The notes beneath the pieces are model-generated. The model saw only the letters and a list, made by a program, of their open reading frames with translations. It did no database searches and was not told where the DNA came from. A DNA stretch of 64,000 bases from Pseudoalteromonas luteoviolacea NCIMB 1944. Lineage in GTDB: Bacteria; Pseudomonadota; Gammaproteobacteria; Enterobacterales; Alteromonadaceae. Position 1 is the first letter of the stretch; every line of letters starts with the position of its first letter. Made by a program: the position numbers and the translations under genes. Below are positions 54,513 through 63,576 of this stretch, piece by piece. The stretch covers positions 248,001-312,000 of the forward strand of contig NZ_AUXS01000042.1 of NCBI RefSeq assembly GCF_001625565.1, given 5' to 3'.

Positions 54513-55391
54513 ATGAGAAATTTTGGTTTTGTCTTTTTAATACTTCTCGCCCTGTTGGGGTTCTCTTCTGTCTTTGTTGTAACTGAAGGGCAGCGTGCGA
54601 TTGTGCTGCTATTTAGTAAAGTACAAAAAGATAGTGCAGATAACGCGGTTGTTTATGAGCCTGGTTTACATCTTAAAGTGCCTTTCTTTAGCCAAGTACG
54701 TCACCTAGATGCACGTATTCAAACGCTTGACGGAGCACCGGATAGGTTCGTTACAAGTGAGAAGAAAGACCTTATCGTTGATTCTTATGTCAAATGGCGT
54801 GTCAGTGATTTCTCTAACTTCTACCTGCGAGCTCGCGGTGACAAGCAATATGCAGAAACGCTACTAAAACAGAAAGTAAACAATGGCTTAAGAACAAACT
54901 TTGGTTCTCGTACAATTAAAGAAATTGTCTCGGGAGAGCGCAGTGAGTTGATGGCGGAAGCGCTGGTTCAGGCATCTGATAGTGCACAAGAACTAGGTAT
55001 TGAAGTACTGGATGTGCGCGTTAAGCAAATTAACTTACCGAATGAAGTCAGCAATTCAATTTTCCAACGTATGCGTGCTGAGCGTACGGCGGTTGCTAAA
55101 GAGCACCGTTCAGAAGGTCAAGAGAAAGCAGAAACCATTCGTGCAGAAGTGGACCGTCGTGTAACTGTTATGCTAGCTGATGCTGAGCGTAATGCGCGAA
55201 CAGTTCGAGGTGAAGGTGATGCTGAAGCCGCAAACATTTATGCTCAAGCGTACAATAAAGATCCTGAGTTCTTTGGCTTTATTCGTTCGTTAGAAGCGTA
55301 TAAGAAAACTTTCACGAGCAAAAGCGATGTTATGGTACTTTCGCCTGATAGTGAGTTTTTTGACTACATGAAGCAGAAGGACGCCAAGTAG
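54513..55391 (+). CDS. hflC: FtsH protease modulator HflC
   Basis: 292 residues from the ATG at 54513 (TTG one codon earlier is possible). An N-terminal transmembrane helix (FVFLILLALLGFSSVFVV) and SPFH domain (EGQRAIVLLFSKV, EPGLHLKVPF). Partner of HflK; terminator follows. Confidence 0.96.
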   Translation: MRNFGFVFLILLALLGFSSVFVVTEGQRAIVLLFSKVQKDSADNAVVYEPGLHLKVPFFSQVRHLDARIQTLDGAPDRFVTSEKKDLIVDSYVKWRVSDFSNFYLRARGDKQYAETLLKQKVNNGLRTNFGSRTIKEIVSGERSELMAEALVQASDSAQELGIEVLDVRVKQINLPNEVSNSIFQRMRAERTAVAKEHRSEGQEKAETIRAEVDRRVTVMLADAERNARTVRGEGDAEAANIYAQAYNKDPEFFGFIRSLEAYKKTFTSKSDVMVLSPDSEFFDYMKQKDAK

Positions 55392-55423
55392 CCTTTGCTG
55401 TCGTAAAGTCATTAATTTGAAAT

Positions 55424-55453
55424 AAAAAGCCCGCAATGTGTCGGGCTTTTTTG
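55424..55453 (+). terminator. Rho-independent terminator of hflKC
   Basis: AAAAAGCCCG / CGGGCTTTTT stem with an 8-nt loop and T run, 33 bp after the hflC stop. Confidence 0.93.
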
Positions 55454-55517
55454 TATTTATTTCAAACGCTTTTATTTAATATCAAAATGTCTGAAGAAAA
55501 ATCATTCGAAACAGGGT

Positions 55518-55546
55518 GATTTTACCCTACCTTTTCTGGTAAAATC
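55518..55546 (+). promoter_or_regulatory. Inverted repeat in the purA promoter region
   Basis: GATTTTACC (55518-55526) / GGTAAAATC (55538-55546), perfect 9 bp with an 11-nt spacer, 30 bp before the purA ATG. The right arm includes TAAAAT, a plausible -10. It does not match the PurR consensus ACGCAAACGTTTGCGT. Confidence 0.5.
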
Positions 55547-55576
55547 TGCGCCTAATTTTTTCTAAGTGATATTGCA

Positions 55577-56893
55577 ATGGGTAAAAACGTCGTTGTATTA
55601 GGCACCCAATGGGGTGACGAAGGTAAAGGTAAGGTTGTAGACCTACTTACAGATAAGGCTTCTTTAGTTGTACGCTATCAAGGTGGACACAACGCGGGCC
55701 ATACTTTGGTTATTAATGGTGAGAAAACAGTACTACATTTGATCCCATCTGGTATTTTACGTGACAACGTAAAGTGTGTGATCGGTAACGGTGTTGTATT
55801 AGCACCTGATGCACTAATGAAAGAAGTAAACATGCTTGAAGAGCGTGGCGTACCTGTTCGCGAACGCCTACTAATCAGTGAAGCATGTCCGCTAATTCTT
55901 CCTTACCATGTTGCACTAGACCAAGCTCGTGAGCTTGCACGTGGCAACAAAGCAATCGGTACAACCGGTCGTGGTATTGGTCCAGCGTACGAAGACAAAG
56001 TTGCACGTCGCGGCCTTCGTGTTGGCGACCTATTCAATCCAGAGCAATTCGCTGCAAAACTTAAAGAAGTTATTGAGTACCACAACTTCTCACTTGAGCA
56101 CTACTACAAAGTTGAGCCTGTTGATTTCCAGAAGACTTACGATGACGCAATGGAAATTGCTGAAATCCTGAAAGCAATGGTTGTTGATGTAACAGAGCTA
56201 CTTGATCAAACTCGTGAGAAAGGTGACAACATCTTGTTTGAAGGTGCGCAGGGCACACTTCTAGACATCGACCACGGTACATACCCTTATGTTACTTCGT
56301 CAAATACCACAGCAGGTGGTGTAGCCACGGGTGCTGGTTTTGGTCCGTTAAACCTAGATTACGTGCTAGGTATTGTTAAAGCTTACACAACACGTGTTGG
56401 TTCAGGTCCTTTCCCAACTGAGCTTTACGACGGTGTAGACAAGCAGGACCCAGTTGGTAAGCACTTAGGTGAAAAAGGTCATGAATTTGGCGCGACGACA
56501 GGCCGTTTACGTCGTACAGGTTGGTTTGACGCGGTTGCTATGCGTCGTGCGGTACAAATCAACAGTATCACTGGTTTCTGCTTAACTAAACTAGATGTTT
56601 TAGATGGTGTAGAGACAATCAAAATTTGTACTGGTTACCAACTAGAAGATGGCACAGTTACAAACGTAACACCTCTTGCGGCAGAAGGTTACGAGAAGGT
56701 AACGCCTGTTTATGAAGAGATGCCAGGTTGGAGCGAGAACACATTCGGCGCAACTTCAGTTGAGCAGCTTCCTGAAGCAGCTATTAACTACATCAAACGC
56801 TTAGAAGAAATTACCGGTGTGCCAATTGATATCATTTCAACAGGCCCAGACCGTGTAGAAACAATGATTGTTCGCAACCCATTCGGCGAATAA
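55577..56893 (+). CDS. purA: Adenylosuccinate synthetase
   Basis: 438 residues. GTP-binding/catalytic start VVLGTQWGDEGKGKVVD, QGGHNAGHT, GTTGRGIGPAYEDK, DIDHGTYPYVTSS. Joins IMP and aspartate using GTP. Codon use is strongly biased, suggesting high expression. Isolated by terminators on both sides. Confidence 0.98.
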   Translation: MGKNVVVLGTQWGDEGKGKVVDLLTDKASLVVRYQGGHNAGHTLVINGEKTVLHLIPSGILRDNVKCVIGNGVVLAPDALMKEVNMLEERGVPVRERLLISEACPLILPYHVALDQARELARGNKAIGTTGRGIGPAYEDKVARRGLRVGDLFNPEQFAAKLKEVIEYHNFSLEHYYKVEPVDFQKTYDDAMEIAEILKAMVVDVTELLDQTREKGDNILFEGAQGTLLDIDHGTYPYVTSSNTTAGGVATGAGFGPLNLDYVLGIVKAYTTRVGSGPFPTELYDGVDKQDPVGKHLGEKGHEFGATTGRLRRTGWFDAVAMRRAVQINSITGFCLTKLDVLDGVETIKICTGYQLEDGTVTNVTPLAAEGYEKVTPVYEEMPGWSENTFGATSVEQLPEAAINYIKRLEEITGVPIDIISTGPDRVETMIVRNPFGE

Positions 56894-56901
56894 TGAAAAG
56901 T

Positions 56902-56929
56902 AAAAAAAGCTGCTTCGGCAGCTTTTTTT
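56902..56929 (+). terminator. Rho-independent terminator of purA
   Basis: AAAAAAAGCTGC / GCAGCTTTTTTT stem with a stable TTCG tetraloop, directly after purA. Confidence 0.96.
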
Positions 56930-57009
56930 ATATCCAATTATGTCCTATAAAATAATTTGGTATGGTTTTTGTATTCATATTTGTAGACATCAAATAATTG
57001 CCAAATATT

Positions 57010-57633
57010 ATGATTAGAACACTTCGACTTCCTCTTATAACGCTTGGGTTCATACTTGCAGGACACTGTGCTGCCAATGAACAAATAGAGGCAGTGCCTT
57101 TATACACTCAGGATGAGTTGATCACCTTAATCAATAATAATGCCCATTTACAGCGTGTGAAAGACGATGATTGCCAGTTAGTGCAGGATATAGAAGCGCG
57201 AGCGGAAATTATGGGCCTGCCTTCTTATCAGTTTTTGTATGGCGATATGTTGGCATATGCAGTCTGCGTTGAGCGCGATGTGGAGTTGGGTCTGTATTAT
57301 ATGAAGCAAGCGGCACAGCAAGGCCTAGCCGCGGCGCTCGAGCAACTCGGCAGATACTATGACATAGGTCAGTTGGTACAGGCTGACAAAGCGATGGCAA
57401 TTGTATATTTACGCGAAGCAGCTGCGCTTGGGAACTTAAATGCCCAATTGCGTCTTGTTGGGTTATTCAATCAGGGGTTTGGAAGCCCCCGAGACTATGA
57501 AGATGCTTATCGATGGTTGTTTCATGCTGTAGTTGCAGATAAGCAGGTGCACAAAAAAATTGAAAGTTCACTGACGAGCTTGGCTAAAAAAATGCCCGAG
57601 AGTGTTATCAAACGGGCTAGATTACCAAATTAA
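57010..57633 (+). CDS. motX: Sodium-driven flagellar motor protein MotX
   Basis: 207 residues from the ATG at 57010; a TTG four codons upstream is possible and neither has a strong ribosome site. A signal peptide (MIRTLRLPLITLGFILAGHC...) leads to a periplasmic Sel1-repeat protein: CQLVQDIEARAEIMG, YQFLYGDMLAYAVCVERDVE, GLAAALEQLGRYYDIGQLV, DYEDAYRWLFHAVVADKQ. The pattern and length match Vibrio MotX, a T-ring part of the polar Na+ flagellar motor that recruits PomAB with MotY. Only 1 bp separates its end from the convergent antiporter. Confidence 0.88.
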   Translation: MIRTLRLPLITLGFILAGHCAANEQIEAVPLYTQDELITLINNNAHLQRVKDDDCQLVQDIEARAEIMGLPSYQFLYGDMLAYAVCVERDVELGLYYMKQAAQQGLAAALEQLGRYYDIGQLVQADKAMAIVYLREAAALGNLNAQLRLVGLFNQGFGSPRDYEDAYRWLFHAVVADKQVHKKIESSLTSLAKKMPESVIKRARLPN

Positions 57634-57634
57634 C

Positions 57635-59491
57635 TTAGCTACTTAACTTCTCTCCAATAGAGGATTCTTTGCTTGCAGGGTCTTTCAAAATAGACATTTT
57701 AGGTGGCTGCAAAGCCAAAATTTTGTCACCCTGTTGTGGGAGCTTCTCCTCTTCGGAGGTAAAAGGCCTCACGGATAAAGGATCGTCCTCTTTTTTCTGT
57801 TCAGAAATGATGAACAAGGGAATTGCTTCTTTATTAATTTCTAAGTATTGCTCCCAACTGAATTCCTCTGACAGTCTAGTTGCACTTACTTTACCGCCTT
57901 TTGCCATTAAACTACTTAGTTTGGCGTAATTACCTGTGTCTCCAAATAAGATTTGCCGAGATAAAAACGTTGCACTGTCTTTATTTGCTTTGGCGTGGTT
58001 TGTCGATGATTTTAACGAATAGACACTCTGCTCATCGAGTAAATGAGAAAAGTACTGTACGCCTAATGCATTGTGGTGGCGATTTGGCGATAAAGCGAGC
58101 ACCGAATGAAGGCTGGTTAGGGGCAGGTAGCGCTCCGCATGTTCCGATTGCGGGTTACCATAATAACAAGGCAGGCCGTCCATTCTCGCCATTTTGCAGT
58201 TCTCCCATGCTGGATCAGATAGGTAAACGTCTATATTTTGCTCTTTTAGTCCACAGGCAATTGCGCGTGCTACATGGTTGGCACCAATGATCAACAGGGT
58301 ATTTGGACTGGGTTGTCGTACACCCAGCAGCCGTGCCAAAGGTGTTGCAGTTAAACTTTGAAGTATGACTGTGACAATGATGACAGTGAAAATGAGCGGT
58401 ACAATCTTAGCCGCATCTGGGTGCCCGGATTGTGCCATACTGAGCGCAAATACAGATCCTACCGCAGCGGCAACAATACCGCGTGGGGCAATCCATGCGA
58501 GCATTAAGCGAGATTTGAGCGGAATGTCACTGTTAAAAGTCGAAACGGCAATACTGAGGGGTCTGGCGACAAATAACACGATGGCTAAAAACCAAAAAAT
58601 TCCACTATCTAGCATCATTAGCTCTTCTAGCTTCAAACGTGCAGCAAGTAAAATAAATAGGCTAGAAATCAATATCATCGACAAGTCTTCTTTGAACTCT
58701 AGCACAGCATCTATTTCTAAATCATCCTGATTGGCAAGCCAAATACCAAAAATCGTCACGGCTAGTAAGCCTGACTCGTGACTTAAATGGTTTGACAGTG
58801 TAAAGCTCATCAAGACCAGAGCTAATATTCCAAACTTGTGCAGCTCAAATGGCAGCCACTCTTTGCGGATAATATAGCTGGTAAACCAGCCAGAAACGAT
58901 ACCCACACTTAATCCGACGCCGAGTGTTGATAGCAGTGCCATTAATGTGTGGCTGAATACACCGTCTTGGTCGACTAAACTGACAGCCTCAAACACCAAT
59001 ACAGCGAATAAAGCGCCGATTGGGTCAATAACAATGCCTTCCCAACGTAAAATTCGATCTATATCTTTGGTTGGACGCATGGCATTAAGCATTGGCGCTA
59101 TAACTGTGGGTCCGGTTACAACCAGTACTGCGCCCAAAACGGCCGCGACGGGCCAATCCAGCTCCAATACATAAATGGCACAGGCCGTAATTATAACGAA
59201 GGTGGTTAACATGCCAATTGAGCAGAGGTTACGAACTACTTTTCCAATTCCCTTTAGCTCTCGAAAGTGAAGCGTCAAAGATCCTTCAAAAAGAATGATG
59301 GCAACAGACAGGGATACGACGGGAAAAAGGAGATCACCTAATAGTTTATCGGGGTCTAACACACCAGAAACAGGGCCAAGCAATAGCCCTGTCAAAAGTA
59401 AAAATAAAATAGCGGGTACTTTGGCAACCCATGCCAGCCATTGGGCAAATACAGAACATATGGCAATTGCGGCGATGTAAATAGCCGACAT
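57635..59491 (-). CDS. CPA1-family cation:proton antiporter with NAD-binding domain
   Basis: 618 residues. About twelve transmembrane helices in the first 400 residues (FEGSLTLHF, VLVVTGPTVIAPML, WEGIVIDPIGALFAVLVFE, APRGIVAAAVGSVFALSM), typical of NhaP-type exchangers, then a TrkA-N-like cytoplasmic domain (LLIIGANHVARAIACGLKEQ) and a helical tail. Expected to exchange Na+ or K+ for H+ with nucleotide gating. Exact ion unknown. Convergent with motX. Confidence 0.9.
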   Translation of the reverse strand: MSAIYIAAIAICSVFAQWLAWVAKVPAILFLLLTGLLLGPVSGVLDPDKLLGDLLFPVVSLSVAIILFEGSLTLHFRELKGIGKVVRNLCSIGMLTTFVIITACAIYVLELDWPVAAVLGAVLVVTGPTVIAPMLNAMRPTKDIDRILRWEGIVIDPIGALFAVLVFEAVSLVDQDGVFSHTLMALLSTLGVGLSVGIVSGWFTSYIIRKEWLPFELHKFGILALVLMSFTLSNHLSHESGLLAVTIFGIWLANQDDLEIDAVLEFKEDLSMILISSLFILLAARLKLEELMMLDSGIFWFLAIVLFVARPLSIAVSTFNSDIPLKSRLMLAWIAPRGIVAAAVGSVFALSMAQSGHPDAAKIVPLIFTVIIVTVILQSLTATPLARLLGVRQPSPNTLLIIGANHVARAIACGLKEQNIDVYLSDPAWENCKMARMDGLPCYYGNPQSEHAERYLPLTSLHSVLALSPNRHHNALGVQYFSHLLDEQSVYSLKSSTNHAKANKDSATFLSRQILFGDTGNYAKLSSLMAKGGKVSATRLSEEFSWEQYLEINKEAIPLFIISEQKKEDDPLSVRPFTSEEEKLPQQGDKILALQPPKMSILKDPASKESSIGEKLSS

Positions 59492-59760
59492 AAACTCTCC
59501 AGCTTAGTTAGCTTATTGAATATTAGTATAGTGTTAGCCTCGTTATATCATAGTAAATAAGTCAAAAAAGAGAATAAGCTGTTAAAAGTGCGCTCTTTTT
59601 TCCGATTCTTTTGACAAATTTTCTGGTAGGGGGACGAGCAATTTAAGTGTGCAATTTAAACAATATTCACTTTACCCAGCTCTTTTAAAATGCGTATTAT
59701 CAAGGTCTGAGTGACAGGCTTTGTGTGAAGACACATAAAGCAAGGGATGAGAGGAAGGCA

Positions 59761-61008
59761 ATGACATTAATAACTAATTTGGCGAAGAACGCCGCAAAGG
59801 CTGCAAAAAAGCTGGCGATTCTCGATACTGAACAGAAAAACGCCATACTGATCGAGATGGCTAGCGCGCTTAGAGCAAACGAGCAGGGTATTTTAGAGGC
59901 GAACGCGCTAGACCTTGGCGCGGCACGGGACAATCAGCTTTCTCAGGCAATGGTAGACCGTTTAACTTTAAACTCGCAACGTATAAACGATATGGCTGTA
60001 GGGTTAGAGGAAGTGGCGGCGCTTCCAGATCCAGTTGGTGAGACGCGAACTCTTGGCAAGCAACCGAGTGGCATTGAAGTGCAAAAAATGCGCGTACCTT
60101 TGGGTGTTATTTGCATGATTTACGAAGCTAGGCCAAATGTGACCGCTGATGCAGGTGCCCTGTGTTTCAAGTCTGGCAATGGTGTAATCTTGCGCGGTGG
60201 AAAGGAGGCGCTAAATAGCTCCTTGGCGATAGCGCATGTTATGCATAGTGTGCTTGATACACATGGTTTACCTACTGAGCTGATCACTGTCGTTCCGGAT
60301 CCTGATAGAGCACTTATGCTAGAGCTAATGCAGCAAAAGGACTATATCGATCTAATAATCCCAAGAGGGGGGGAAGGCTTGATAGAGTTTGTGACTAAGC
60401 ACAGTACTGTTCCAGTTATTCAGCACTTTAAGGGGGTCTGCCACTTGTATGTAGACAAAGATGCAGATTTAGATATGGCAATCGAATTGCTTTTAAATGG
60501 CAAAACACAGAGGACTGGTGTATGCAATGCACTCGAAGGGCTAATAGTACACAGTGCAATAGCGCAAACCTTTTTGCCACGGGTGAGAGAAGTGTTGAGC
60601 GAGGCAGGTGTTCAGGTTCATGCTTGTCAGTCTGCGGCTGCTTATTTTAGCTGTGCAAACGTACTGGATGATAGCGAATTTGGCGAAGAGTATTTGGGAC
60701 TAGAAATCGCAATTCGCATAGTTGATGATTTCTCTGGGGCACTGGTACATATAGACCAATTTGGCAGTCACCACACTGAAGTTATCTGTACTAAATCTGA
60801 GCAAGCTGCTAAACAGTTTCAGACATGCGTGGATGCATCTGTTGTCATGGTAAATGCGTCATCTAGATTTAGTGATGGTGGTCAACTAGGTTTAGGCGCT
60901 GAAATCGGTATTGCAACTACTAAATTGCATGCATATGGTCCAATGGGATTGGAGTCGTTAACAACCGAAAAATATTTGGTTAATGGAACGGGAAATATAA
61001 GAAGTTAG
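59761..61008 (+). CDS. proA: Glutamate-5-semialdehyde dehydrogenase
   Basis: 415 residues from the ATG at 59761, which has GAGGAAGG just before it; a longer frame from 59725 adds 12 atypical residues. Core motifs: RVPLGVICMIYEARPNVTAD, GNGVILRGGKEAL, catalytic cysteine in RTGVCNALEGL. Reduces gamma-glutamyl phosphate to the semialdehyde in proline synthesis. proB is not adjacent in this window. Confidence 0.96.
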   Translation: MTLITNLAKNAAKAAKKLAILDTEQKNAILIEMASALRANEQGILEANALDLGAARDNQLSQAMVDRLTLNSQRINDMAVGLEEVAALPDPVGETRTLGKQPSGIEVQKMRVPLGVICMIYEARPNVTADAGALCFKSGNGVILRGGKEALNSSLAIAHVMHSVLDTHGLPTELITVVPDPDRALMLELMQQKDYIDLIIPRGGEGLIEFVTKHSTVPVIQHFKGVCHLYVDKDADLDMAIELLLNGKTQRTGVCNALEGLIVHSAIAQTFLPRVREVLSEAGVQVHACQSAAAYFSCANVLDDSEFGEEYLGLEIAIRIVDDFSGALVHIDQFGSHHTEVICTKSEQAAKQFQTCVDASVVMVNASSRFSDGGQLGLGAEIGIATTKLHAYGPMGLESLTTEKYLVNGTGNIRS

Positions 61009-61013
61009 TAAAG

Positions 61014-61089
61014 TGGTGGAGCTAAGCAGGATCGAACTGCTGACCTCCTGCGTGCAAGGCAGGCGCTCTCCCAGCTGAGCTATAGCCCC
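61014..61089 (-). tRNA. tRNA-Ala (anticodon UGC)
   Basis: 76 nt on the minus strand, starting GGGGCTATAGCTCAGC and ending with an encoded CCA. The anticodon stem is CCTGC/GCAGG with loop CTTGCAC (TGC); the T arm contains GTTCGATC. Second of two identical copies from the promoter. Confidence 0.97.
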
Positions 61090-61120
61090 ACTTTAAATTG
61101 GGAATATCACAAAAGAGAAT

Positions 61121-61196
61121 TGGTGGAGCTAAGCAGGATCGAACTGCTGACCTCCTGCGTGCAAGGCAGGCGCTCTCCCAGCTGAGCTATAGCCCC
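61121..61196 (-). tRNA. tRNA-Ala (anticodon UGC), first copy
   Basis: 76 nt, same sequence as the copy at 61014-61089, separated from it by 31 nt. Encoded CCA at the 3' end. Probably one transcript from the promoter at 61220-61248. Confidence 0.97.
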
Positions 61197-61219
61197 AACA
61201 TGTCTTTTGGACGAGGCGA

Positions 61220-61248
61220 AATTTAAAGACTTTTGCTTCCCGCGTCAA
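61220..61248 (-). promoter_or_regulatory. Promoter of the tandem tRNA-Ala genes
   Basis: On the minus strand TTGACG (61243-61248), 17-bp spacer, TAAATT (61220-61225), followed by a GC-rich segment TCGCCTCG of the kind found at stringently controlled stable-RNA promoters. The first tRNA starts about 24 bp downstream. Confidence 0.8.
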
Positions 61249-61320
61249 GTTTTTTTATTAAAAAACTCAAAAATACGAGCAGCTTTGGTACACTGGGGCA
61301 AATTTATGGATAGGAAAATT

Positions 61321-61707
61321 ATGAGTCGTCTATTTTTACTGCTCTTGTCAACTATGTTGGTTGCATGTAGTTCCGCCCCAAAACCAGATTTTGAAATAGA
61401 AAAACAAACCTTACATAAGCGCGTCAACGCTGAAGGTCAGCCTGAATTCGCGTTTGTAGTGACTGTAAAGTCATCACCTCGAATGGATCTTGCTAAGAAT
61501 AAGCCCATATCAAAAAAGGAGCTAAAAAGGTTTGCAGAATACCAGCGAGTTGAAGAGTCGTCTGAATTGAAGTTAGCACTTGAGGATACTGCTGTGACAC
61601 TATTACAGCAAGCTTTGAAAGCCGACAACTATTGTCAGAGCGGTTATAACATTGACAATGTTTATTGGCGTCAACGCAGTGTGCAATTGCGAGGGCACTG
61701 TTTGTGA
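61321..61707 (+). CDS. Small lipoprotein of unknown function
   Basis: 128 residues from the ATG at 61321 with AGGAAAA upstream; longer in-frame extensions lack support. Lipoprotein signal MSRLFLLLLSTMLVAC (Cys 16). Mature part has EFAFVVTVKSSPRMDL and a C-terminal pair of cysteines (DNYCQSG and RGHCL) that may bond. Family not recognised. Overlaps the deacylase gene start (GTGA). Confidence 0.72.
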   Translation: MSRLFLLLLSTMLVACSSAPKPDFEIEKQTLHKRVNAEGQPEFAFVVTVKSSPRMDLAKNKPISKKELKRFAEYQRVEESSELKLALEDTAVTLLQQALKADNYCQSGYNIDNVYWRQRSVQLRGHCL

Positions 61708-62207
61708 CTACATCTCGCTATGAGGCGTTAGAGCGACACCTAGCTCAATTAAATATTCGCTATACAAGTTATCAACATATGCCATTGGAAAATTGCAGCG
61801 TAGCCCAAGAAATAGGCCTTGAGCGAGATGGGACTGGGTTAAAGAACCTATTTTTACGCGACAACTATGGTAAAAGGCACTTTTTAGTGATCACGCTCGC
61901 TGAAAAGCAGCTTGATCTAAAAAGTTTGTCAAAGCAGCAGGGGCTTTCTCGACTTGGGTTTTGTTCCAGTGAGCGTTTGGAGAAATACCTGCAAGTAAAG
62001 CCTGGTTGTGTCTCTGCTCTTGCGACCTTCAATGACTCAGAAAATCATGTTGAATTGTGGTTAGATAGTGAATTGGAAGATGCTAAGCAATGGCAGTGCC
62101 ACCCTTTTGAAAATGACAAAACCTGGGTATTACAGCTGGCTGATTTAAAGGTATTTTGGCAAAGTAGTGGTCACACTCCACACTGGGTTTCACTGCCAGT
62201 GCGTTGA
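61704..62207 (+). CDS. YbaK/EbsC-domain aminoacyl-tRNA deacylase (PrdX/ProX-like)
   Basis: 167 residues from GTG at 61704, which overlaps the preceding stop and has GAGGGC upstream; the longer frame reads through the lipoprotein gene. YbaK-like core: LNIRYTSYQHMPLENCSVAQ, GTGLKNLFLRDNYGKRHFLV, VKPGCVSALATFND. Such free-standing proteins hydrolyse mischarged Ala-tRNA-Pro or Cys-tRNA. Specificity is inference. Its end overlaps the convergent MFS gene by 37 bp. Confidence 0.88.
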   Translation: MTTSRYEALERHLAQLNIRYTSYQHMPLENCSVAQEIGLERDGTGLKNLFLRDNYGKRHFLVITLAEKQLDLKSLSKQQGLSRLGFCSSERLEKYLQVKPGCVSALATFNDSENHVELWLDSELEDAKQWQCHPFENDKTWVLQLADLKVFWQSSGHTPHWVSLPVR

Positions 62208-63412
62208 TTTTGCATTACTAAGTACCCGCCAAATATACACACGAATAATAAACTAAGTAAGAAGATTGCCAACCCATATATTTGATATATAAAGCCGGGT
62301 ACGAAAGTACCTAGTGCTCCGCCACAATAATAAAATGATACGTAAGCGCCATTGGTGATGCTTGCATTGGCCGTACTGAGCTCGTTAGCTAGGGGAGCTG
62401 CGCTGGCGTGTATCATAAACATACAAGCGCAAAAGAGTGTAAACATGGCGACAAAGAGGCTGAGAGAGTTCCATTGCATGGCCAATAAAGTCATGCTGTA
62501 TATTGCAAATAACGTCGTTAAAATCTGCCAATTATTGTGGGTTAATTTTGATAGCAAAGGGGTAACCATAGAGATCAATGCGCCGACTAAATAGCCACTG
62601 TATACCCAAGCTATCAGCTTAGGGTCTTTGATTTGATACTCGTTACTCAATATAAAAGGTAGGTAATTTAGCAACGCTGAAAAGCAGTAAAACATGCAAA
62701 ACACCGCCCCATAAAGGCGCAGCAACTTGGCCGATTTTAAAGGTTTTAAATAAGCTTTTGGAGAAGTGAGCGGCGGTTGGGTTGTTGTTTTTTTGTACGC
62801 TGGTTTGATCACCAAAGCAAGCATCAATAGCAAAAAAGCATTAAATAGGTAAAAGCTTTCAAACCCCCACCATGTTGCAAAATTTGCTGCCAAAGCTCTT
62901 CCTAAATACCCCCCAGCAATGGTGCTACCTACATACCAGGTCATGTTTTTACGCAGGCATTGGCCTTGCCAGGTTTGCCCTATATAGCCTGTCATTGAAG
63001 TCAGCGCCGCCGGTAGTAATAGCCCCTCGATAAATCGCATAGTTAAAAACAGCTCGAACTGCCCAGTGAGACCAATCACGGTACAACACAGTGCCAGCGC
63101 AATCATAGTATTACGAAGCACAATGAGTTTACAAAACCTAGTTAAAACCAGCCCATAAAAAATGGGTGCCACAGCCAAAGGTAGCATGGTGACTGTCATT
63201 AAAAGGCCCGCTTTCGCTGGTGTGATGGCAAAGTATTCTGCAAATTGAGCCAGCATAGGTTGTGGCGCATAAAGCACAAAAAATATAACCACAGAGCAGA
63301 GCAGTAAATGAAATATTGGCATGTAATTTCTTAGCGATGAATGTACTTTATTATTATCTACAATTGACGGATCTTTTTCTCTAAAAAGAAGTAAAAACTT
63401 GTTATACATCAT
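62171..63412 (-). CDS. MFS transporter (12-TM, YnfM-like)
   Basis: 413 residues with about twelve hydrophobic helices and a cytoplasmic mid-loop (KPAYKKTTTQPPLTSPK). A long charged N-terminus (about 30 residues) precedes TM1. Matches the major facilitator drug/sugar efflux style; the substrate is unknown. Convergent with the YbaK gene, overlapping 37 bp. Confidence 0.85.
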   Translation of the reverse strand: MMYNKFLLLFREKDPSIVDNNKVHSSLRNYMPIFHLLLCSVVIFFVLYAPQPMLAQFAEYFAITPAKAGLLMTVTMLPLAVAPIFYGLVLTRFCKLIVLRNTMIALALCCTVIGLTGQFELFLTMRFIEGLLLPAALTSMTGYIGQTWQGQCLRKNMTWYVGSTIAGGYLGRALAANFATWWGFESFYLFNAFLLLMLALVIKPAYKKTTTQPPLTSPKAYLKPLKSAKLLRLYGAVFCMFYCFSALLNYLPFILSNEYQIKDPKLIAWVYSGYLVGALISMVTPLLSKLTHNNWQILTTLFAIYSMTLLAMQWNSLSLFVAMFTLFCACMFMIHASAAPLANELSTANASITNGAYVSFYYCGGALGTFVPGFIYQIYGLAIFLLSLLFVCIFGGYLVMQNQRTGSETQCGV

Positions 63413-63576
63413 AAATTACTTCAGTGGCTTTGCTAGATTAGTGCACATGGCTCAAAAATGAATTCGTGTTTGTTAGAAGCTGTATGTACTTTTCCCTAGC
63501 TATTAAAGAAATTGTTTAGAGATTTGCTAATTTTTTTATTAAAATGGCGGCAAGTTTAGATTGATGGAGTGGCATT

